A DNA stretch of 64,000 nt from assembly GCA_022828595.1 (NCBI GenBank), contig JAKGHH010000003.1, positions 52,441,759 to 52,505,758 of the forward strand. Reading direction: 5' to 3'. The stretch comes from Nelumbo lutea. Its lineage: Eukaryota > Streptophyta > Magnoliopsida > Proteales > Nelumbonaceae. Position numbers and translations under genes: made by a program. This document shows, in pieces, positions 62,001 through 64,000 of the stretch (within the stretch, counting starts at the first letter, position 1; every line of letters starts with the position of its first letter). The notes under the pieces are model-generated. The model had not been told where the DNA came from and ran no database searches. It saw only the letters and a program-made list of their open reading frames with translations.

Positions 62001-63489
62001 GTTTAGTTTTCTGCTGAGGATTTAATCACGCTTATCTACTTCACAGCTATCCTCTGAATGATGCTGCAGAAACAGTAAATGAAATTGGCTCTTCTATGAC
62101 AAAGGTTATGGGAGGAACGAGTGGGATCATGTAATGTATTCACCTTTATCCTAAATTTAGTTTGGAGTCAATATCTGGAAGTTGAAAACCTCCTAGTGTC
62201 CATATGATTGCAATTATCTCCAGATGTTAAGGTTCATCTAGTGGTTGGTTGTAATCATCTCTTAATCTTTTGCTCCATGTGCAGATATGATATATTCTGT
62301 AAGGCGGCATATGCAAAGTTGAAAGAAAGCACTTCACCAGTGGTTACAGCCAAACAATGTAAGAAACATTTCTCCTTTGATAAGTTTGATCATGAGCACC
62401 TCAGTTAACAGTTATCTTGCTCCAGGGGTTGATGCACTTGAAGCATCCATTGCTGCAGTCAGTAAATATGGAGGGGCAAGAGCTGGTTATCGTACACTGT
62501 TGGATGCCCTTATTCCAGCATTGGAAGTTCTTCGAGAGGTGATCAATTGTTACTGTGCTTTTTTTTATCTTCTGTGGTTTAGTAGTTTATATTGATTATC
62601 CATTTCATGAACAGAGACTAGATGCAGGAGATGATCCTGTCGTTGCTTTTGTTCTCTCATCTGAAGCAGCACTGAGTGGTGCAGAGTCTACCAAACACAT
62701 GCAAGCACAGGTAAGCTTTCAGTGCCACCCTTTTCATATCTTTGTGCATTGTTGAAAGCAATTTTCCACAGGAATAAGTGAACGGTGTTGTGCAAGGTGC
62801 CAACCGGTTGGTTGGCAAAGTCTCCTGCTGATTGAGCGGGGACTTAGAATCGAAACCCACCTGCACTGGGTTCCGGGGGGGGGGGGTTGTTATGGGTTTG
62901 GGGGATGGGCTATTCCCCATTGTGTAGCCCCCTTGAGCAAAAAATAAGAGAAAAGTAAACTCGTTATATATGATACCTTATTGTGAACCATTGCTATTGT
63001 TTCCGGTGGTGCTAGCCCATATAGTAGCGGTGATCATTTCAGCTCAGCCCGGGCCCCGCCCACCCCGCCCACATATAACTAAACAAATATACTTTTTCTG
63101 ATGATTTAAATGTGTACTTTATATGTACTGTATTATTTTATGTTATATTATAATGCATATACATTGCTTTTAGTTCCTTATCAAAACAAAATACATTTGA
63201 AAACTACTGACAGCGTTGCTTTTGTAGGCCGGTCGTTCGTCCTATATACCTACGACTCATCTGAACGTCTCCAACTAAATCTTTTCAAATGCATATACAT
63301 TGCTTTTAGTTCCTTATCAAAACAAAATACATTTGAAAACTATTGACAGCGTTGCTTTTGTAGGCCGGTCGTTCGTCCTATATCTCTGGCGAGATCCTTG
63401 CATCTGCTCCAGATCCAGGAGCCATGGCTGCAGCGGCATGGTATAGAGCAGCAGCCTTAGCCGTAAAAAGAAAATTTCAAGCTTCATAA
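35087..63489 (+). CDS. Dihydroxyacetone kinase (DhaK-DhaL), complete gene, 20 coding exons
   Basis: Exons: 35087-35126, 35406-35479, 35607-35670, 39627-39739, 39851-39898, 40139-40210, 40300-40389, 41128-41301, 41926-42009, 42437-42492, 54754-54884, 54971-55063, 55747-55811, 58775-58918, 59010-59053, 62047-62130, 62285-62358, 62426-62538, 62615-62710, 63364-63489 (TAA). All introns are GT-AG, and the joined frame is open for 594 codons, the usual length for plant homologues. The enzyme phosphorylates dihydroxyacetone with ATP to DHAP, probably in the cytosol. DhaK domain (about 1-340): [17 protein letters not shown] at 60-76, and His226 in GLGIHGEPG, the family's covalent substrate-binding His. 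DhaL domain (about 380-590): VGDGDCGST ending at 416, with Mg-ADP-binding Asp410/Asp412, and GGTSG. The start [11 protein letters not shown] matches the family N-terminus. Animal homologues are also FMN cyclases. Introns 3, 10, 13 and 15 are swollen by transposons, but coding is intact. Confidence 0.95.
36595..37142 (-). mobile_element. RTE-clade LINE 3' fragment in kinase intron 3
   Basis: The minus-strand reading, with frame changes, gives [20 protein letters not shown], then [22 protein letters not shown] and SGHVHGRP. This matches the C-terminal reverse-transcriptase tail of plant RTE elements (MSVAEMRMLRWM ... APIxDKMRExRLRWFGHV). It ends in GTTGGGATAAGGCTTGGATG, the typical RTE 3' tail, with a short GATGATGATTA. 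Heavily mutated. Confidence 0.75.
37945..38790 (-). mobile_element. 5'-truncated L1-type LINE in kinase intron 3
   Basis: The minus strand gives the zinc-binding/linker segment ([30 protein letters not shown]), then an RNase H-like domain ([12 protein letters not shown] with a stop-free run to [19 protein letters not shown]). The end has the L1 3' signature AATGAAAGTTAGTTTACTTA and a short A-run (complement at about 37950). The first RNase H Asp is present in LNCD. Ends and target duplication not fixed. Confidence 0.85.
38818..38957 (+). mobile_element. SINE-like element, copy 1
   Basis: Contains TGGCAAGCGTG followed by GGGTTCGAGTCTG, which resemble RNA polymerase III A and B boxes. It then continues CCACTTTGTGCAAAAAAAAT and ends CCAACATTGGGTAATGGCC. 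The same sequence occurs in opposite orientation at 57672-57809. The A-B spacing is short, so this is a tRNA-related SINE only by inference. Confidence 0.5.
38958..39626. other. Rest of kinase intron 3
   Basis: No repeat or gene recognised. The acceptor TTGACACAG precedes exon 4. Confidence 0.5.
42493..43579. other. Left part of kinase intron 10
   Basis: Intron 10 runs 42493-54753. This part shows two related stretches (near 42600-42700 and 42760-42850, sharing TTTCCCYCYTTTRAAGG and ATTTTCAATDTTAATRCTG) that look like a diverged local duplication. No coding content. Confidence 0.45.
43580..43717 (-). mobile_element. LINE 3'-end fragment in reverse orientation
   Basis: The complement reads GCTTTGAGACCTTCTCTTGT then TTTCTTATTTTATTATCTCT and TTAATGAAAGTTACTG, the 3'-terminal signature of plant L1 elements. 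It abuts a plus-strand L1 reverse-transcriptase start, giving a head-to-head junction. Confidence 0.5.
43718..43909 (+). mobile_element. L1-type LINE, part 1 (reverse transcriptase N-terminal)
   Basis: Reading: [16 protein letters not shown], then [19 protein letters not shown], a stop, and [10 protein letters not shown] then [11 protein letters not shown]. This is the start of the plant L1 reverse-transcriptase domain (SKAPGPDGF). The upstream endonuclease is missing. The reading is cut by the copia element and resumes at 49602 after a repeated 56-bp stretch. Bases 43898-43909 belong to neither element. Confidence 0.9.
43910..44229 (+). repeat. copia 5' LTR
   Basis: From TGATAAGCTGTTAGTG to just before the primer-binding site. 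Contains ATATAAATACATC (about 44063, TATA-like) and CT-rich sequence after it. Compared with the 3' LTR it shows scattered substitutions and small indels, so the insertion is not recent. Confidence 0.85.
44231..44242 (+). promoter_or_regulatory. copia primer-binding site
   Basis: TGGTATCAGAGC is complementary to the 3' end of plant initiator tRNA-Met, the usual primer of Ty1/copia reverse transcription. Confidence 0.93.
44989..45972 (+). pseudogene. copia gag
   Basis: Reading from METs near 44983-45007: [28 protein letters not shown] (gag N-terminal block), and after a frame change near 45205 the segment [54 protein letters not shown]. The zinc knuckle reads [14 protein letters not shown]; the second Cys of the CX2C pair appears to be Ser, so RNA binding would be impaired. 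Frame changed and stopped before protease. Confidence 0.9.
46090..47500 (+). pseudogene. copia protease and integrase
   Basis: The protease active site [14 protein letters not shown] is at about 46109-46150. The GAG-pre-integrase block [16 protein letters not shown] lies near 46520-46560. The zinc finger continues [10 protein letters not shown]. Integrase core: [15 protein letters not shown], a frame change at a nine-G run near 46730, [39 protein letters not shown] (catalytic Glu block). Stops at about 47071 and 47218, then [20 protein letters not shown]. Confidence 0.92.
47335..49335 (+). pseudogene. copia reverse transcriptase and RNase H
   Basis: 47335-48594 reads [76 protein letters not shown] and the catalytic [17 protein letters not shown] at 48592 breaks it. 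48622-49335 continues with [66 protein letters not shown] and [13 protein letters not shown] (RNase H). The stop codon lies inside the 3' LTR, so the ORF overlaps it. Confidence 0.95.
49322..49601 (+). repeat. copia 3' LTR, truncated at its 3' end
   Basis: Starts TGATAAGTTATTAGTG. It follows the 5' LTR to TTTGTGACCCTCCTTTCTTT and then passes straight into L1 sequence. The final segment of the 5' LTR (about 44168-44229, with ACCTTTTTAAATCAG and AACAACTATTTGCTGG) is absent. Confidence 0.85.
49602..52053 (+). mobile_element. L1-type LINE, part 2 (reverse transcriptase, zinc-binding region, RNase H start)
   Basis: The reading resumes [40 protein letters not shown], then [18 protein letters not shown]. 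It continues [20 protein letters not shown] and the catalytic [10 protein letters not shown] (about 50237-50266, after a frame change). 50374-51249 is the C-terminal part ([40 protein letters not shown]). About 51430-51560 holds a [18 protein letters not shown] zinc-binding block. RNase H starts at about 51885 ([12 protein letters not shown]). Several stops and frame changes. Confidence 0.95.
52054..53023. mobile_element. Mutator-like MITE (970 bp) inserted in the LINE RNase H region
   Basis: Flanked by the 9-mer TCTAGGAGC at 52045-52053 and 53024-53032, the target length typical of Mutator-like elements. The ends are inverted repeats: ATGGTTTCAAATGTCG at the left, ACAAGGTTTAAAATGTCG in complement at the right. 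Subterminal TGTCG units include CGACATATGTCG. The interior is very AT-rich with no coding capacity. Removing the element and one 9-mer restores the LINE reading [16 protein letters not shown]. Confidence 0.93.
53024..53413 (+). mobile_element. L1-type LINE, part 3 (RNase H end, 3' UTR, poly(A))
   Basis: Reading: [44 protein letters not shown], a stop, then ADGLVRQG, the end of the L1 RNase H domain. A short 3' UTR follows with AATAAAATTC, and an A-run at about 53401-53413. A matching target duplication left of 43718 was not found. Confidence 0.9.
53414..54753. other. Right part of kinase intron 10
   Basis: No coding element recognised. The acceptor GGGTGAAG precedes exon 11. Confidence 0.45.
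55812..57336. other. Kinase intron 13, left part
   Basis: Intron 13 runs 55812-58774. A T-run at about 56718-56736 and a (GT)n-rich stretch near 56810-56830 are present. No element delimited. Confidence 0.45.
57337..57725. repeat. Direct tandem duplication, period 208 bp
   Basis: CACAATTTTAGGGCAGATCT starts at 57361 and again at 57569. The two units continue in parallel through TCAAGACYCTTCCTGAC, CCTTTTGTCCTAAAATCATC and GGCCATTACCCAATGTTG to TCTGGGGTCTTGGGAGGGG, with a few substitutions. The right part of each unit is the 3' part of the SINE-like repeat. Confidence 0.9.
57672..57809 (-). mobile_element. SINE-like element, copy 2
   Basis: The complement begins CTTGGGCTGGCAAGTGTGAG and includes GGGTTCAAATCTGAGAGC (B-box-like) and CCACTTTCTGCAAAAGAAAT. 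It ends CCAACATTGGGTAATGGCC, closely matching 38818-38957. Confidence 0.5.
57810..58774. other. Kinase intron 13, right part
   Basis: A T-run at about 58451-58474 is the only low-complexity feature. No element recognised. The acceptor ATGAATAG precedes exon 14. Confidence 0.45.
59054..60612. other. Kinase intron 15, left part; leader of a minus-strand copia relic at its right end
   Basis: No domain could be read. If the primer-site-like motif at 60613-60624 is real, about 60450-60612 would be the leader of that element on the minus strand. Confidence 0.4.
60613..60870 (-). mobile_element. Ty1/copia-type LTR end with primer-binding site, minus strand
   Basis: The complement of 60613-60624 is TGGTATCAGAGC, the initiator tRNA-Met primer site, preceded (at higher coordinates) by CT-rich LTR-like sequence (TCTCTTCTCTTCTCTTTCTT). 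No second LTR or coding domain was found nearby, so this is a fragment or the remains of a small non-autonomous element. The LTR start (about 60800-60900) is not fixed. Confidence 0.6.
60871..62046. other. Kinase intron 15, right part
   Basis: Contains (TA)n at about 61293-61320 and otherwise unremarkable AT-rich intron sequence. The acceptor CTTCACAG precedes exon 16. Confidence 0.5.
62775..62945 (+). mobile_element. SINE-like element in kinase intron 19
   Basis: GGTTGGTTGGCAAAGTC, then GAGCGGGGACTTAGAATCGA and AACCCACCTGCACTGGGTTC, a G-run, and GTAGCCCCCTTGAGC before an A-rich end. The order resembles plant tRNA-derived SINEs (A/B-box-like motifs and a GCCCC..GGC tail). A target duplication was not identified. 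Confidence 0.5.
63152..63383 (+). repeat. Direct duplication of a splice acceptor and the start of exon 20
   Basis: 63152-63247 and 63288-63383 are 96-bp direct repeats with one mismatch, 136 bp apart, separated by a 40-bp spacer. Each contains the 3' intron end TGCTTTTGTAG and the first 20 bases of exon 20 (GCCGGTCGTTCGTCCTATAT). The downstream copy leads into the full exon 20; the upstream copy (acceptor end 63227) runs into spacer. Confidence 0.97.
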
Positions 63490-64000
63490 CCGGGAGAGTA
63501 TGGCTACTGAAACTCTCACTACATCTCCTGGTCTTCTGTTGGGTTAAACAGGAAAATTTTGTGCAGATTTTTGCGCGCGTCTTGTTTTTTTTTTTTTTTT
63601 TTAACTCATTAGGCTTTCCGTTTATGCAGTTGTGCATATAGCTGAGAGAGCGAGAGCTTCGTCTCTATATGTCATAAAATGTCTGATTTGAAGAACGCAT
63701 GCATCAAAGAGTTTACACTACTTGGAGAAGAAAAGAACAATGCCGAGGCATTGAAAAATCCGATGCGTTTGTCATCCTGATTCTTGTTAGGGACGGTTAT
63801 TAGATTATCGTTCATTCAACTTCAGATGCTACAAACAGAAGCTTGTATTTTTGGTCTGGGGATGCAACACACTCTTGGAATAGTTCAACGAATCCATCAG
63901 ATCAGACCCGGTTGTCTTGAGAATCGATAGGTTCGGTTCTGGGTCTAAAAATTATAGACTCTATTGGTTCTGGTTCAATTCCAGATCCTCAATATTTTAT
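63490..64000 (+). other. 3' UTR and flank of the kinase gene
   Basis: Sequence after the stop has a T-run at about 63583-63602 and a CATAAAATG near 63673 that could serve in polyadenylation. 63890-64000 shows GACCCGGTT / GGTTCTGGTTCAATTCC, which looks like the start of a dispersed repeat running out of the window. Confidence 0.45.

Noticed and set aside
63228..63300. Upstream copy of the exon 20 start taken as the true last exon
   Set aside because: It reaches a stop after 16 codons, whereas the downstream copy gives the conserved family C-terminus.

Overview
The window is nuclear DNA of a flowering plant. The evidence is two intron-rich plant genes (a coatomer zeta subunit and a dihydroxyacetone kinase), GT-AG introns of tens of bases to 12 kb, and many plant transposable elements: Ty3/gypsy, Ty1/copia, L1 and RTE LINEs, SINE-like units, PIF/Harbinger, and hAT-, Tourist- and Mutator-type MITEs. 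The species cannot be named from the sequence.

Layout. 1-3.5 kb: 3' part of a decayed Ty3/gypsy element with a probable 3' LTR. 3.6-7.1 kb: two small MITEs and a decayed PIF/Harbinger transposase on the minus strand. 7.79-8.0 kb, minus strand: an intact 71-codon secreted-peptide gene with a TATA box, resembling CTNIP/SCREW phytocytokine precursors. 8.4-12.6 kb: an hAT-like MITE, CT-rich sequence with a polygalacturonase exon fragment, and a long AT-rich repeat. 16.1-20.45 kb, plus strand: coatomer zeta, five exons seen, with the tiny first coding exon not identified.

22.7-30.8 kb is a repeat domain. A tandem array of monomers of about 430 bp and its right flank occur twice. Shared and private insertions (three hAT-like MITE families, one L1 with a 14-bp target duplication) order its history. 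31.9-33.5 kb is a polypurine minisatellite that reverses orientation near 33.25 kb.

35.09-63.49 kb, plus strand: a complete dihydroxyacetone kinase gene with 20 coding exons and 594 codons, its DhaK and DhaL motifs intact. Its introns hold most of the remaining repeats. Intron 10 (12.3 kb) carries an L1 element interrupted by a Ty1/copia retrotransposon and, inside its RNase H region, by a Mutator-like MITE with a 9-bp target duplication. The last intron holds a duplicated splice acceptor plus the first 20 bases of exon 20.

The two housekeeping genes (COPI coat; C3 sugar phosphorylation) and the peptide gene show no functional link. The most notable items are the candidate peptide hormone, the copia insertion with an abnormal 56-bp target duplication and truncated LTR, the decoy last exon, the mirror-image polypurine array and the dated duplication of the 430-bp array.
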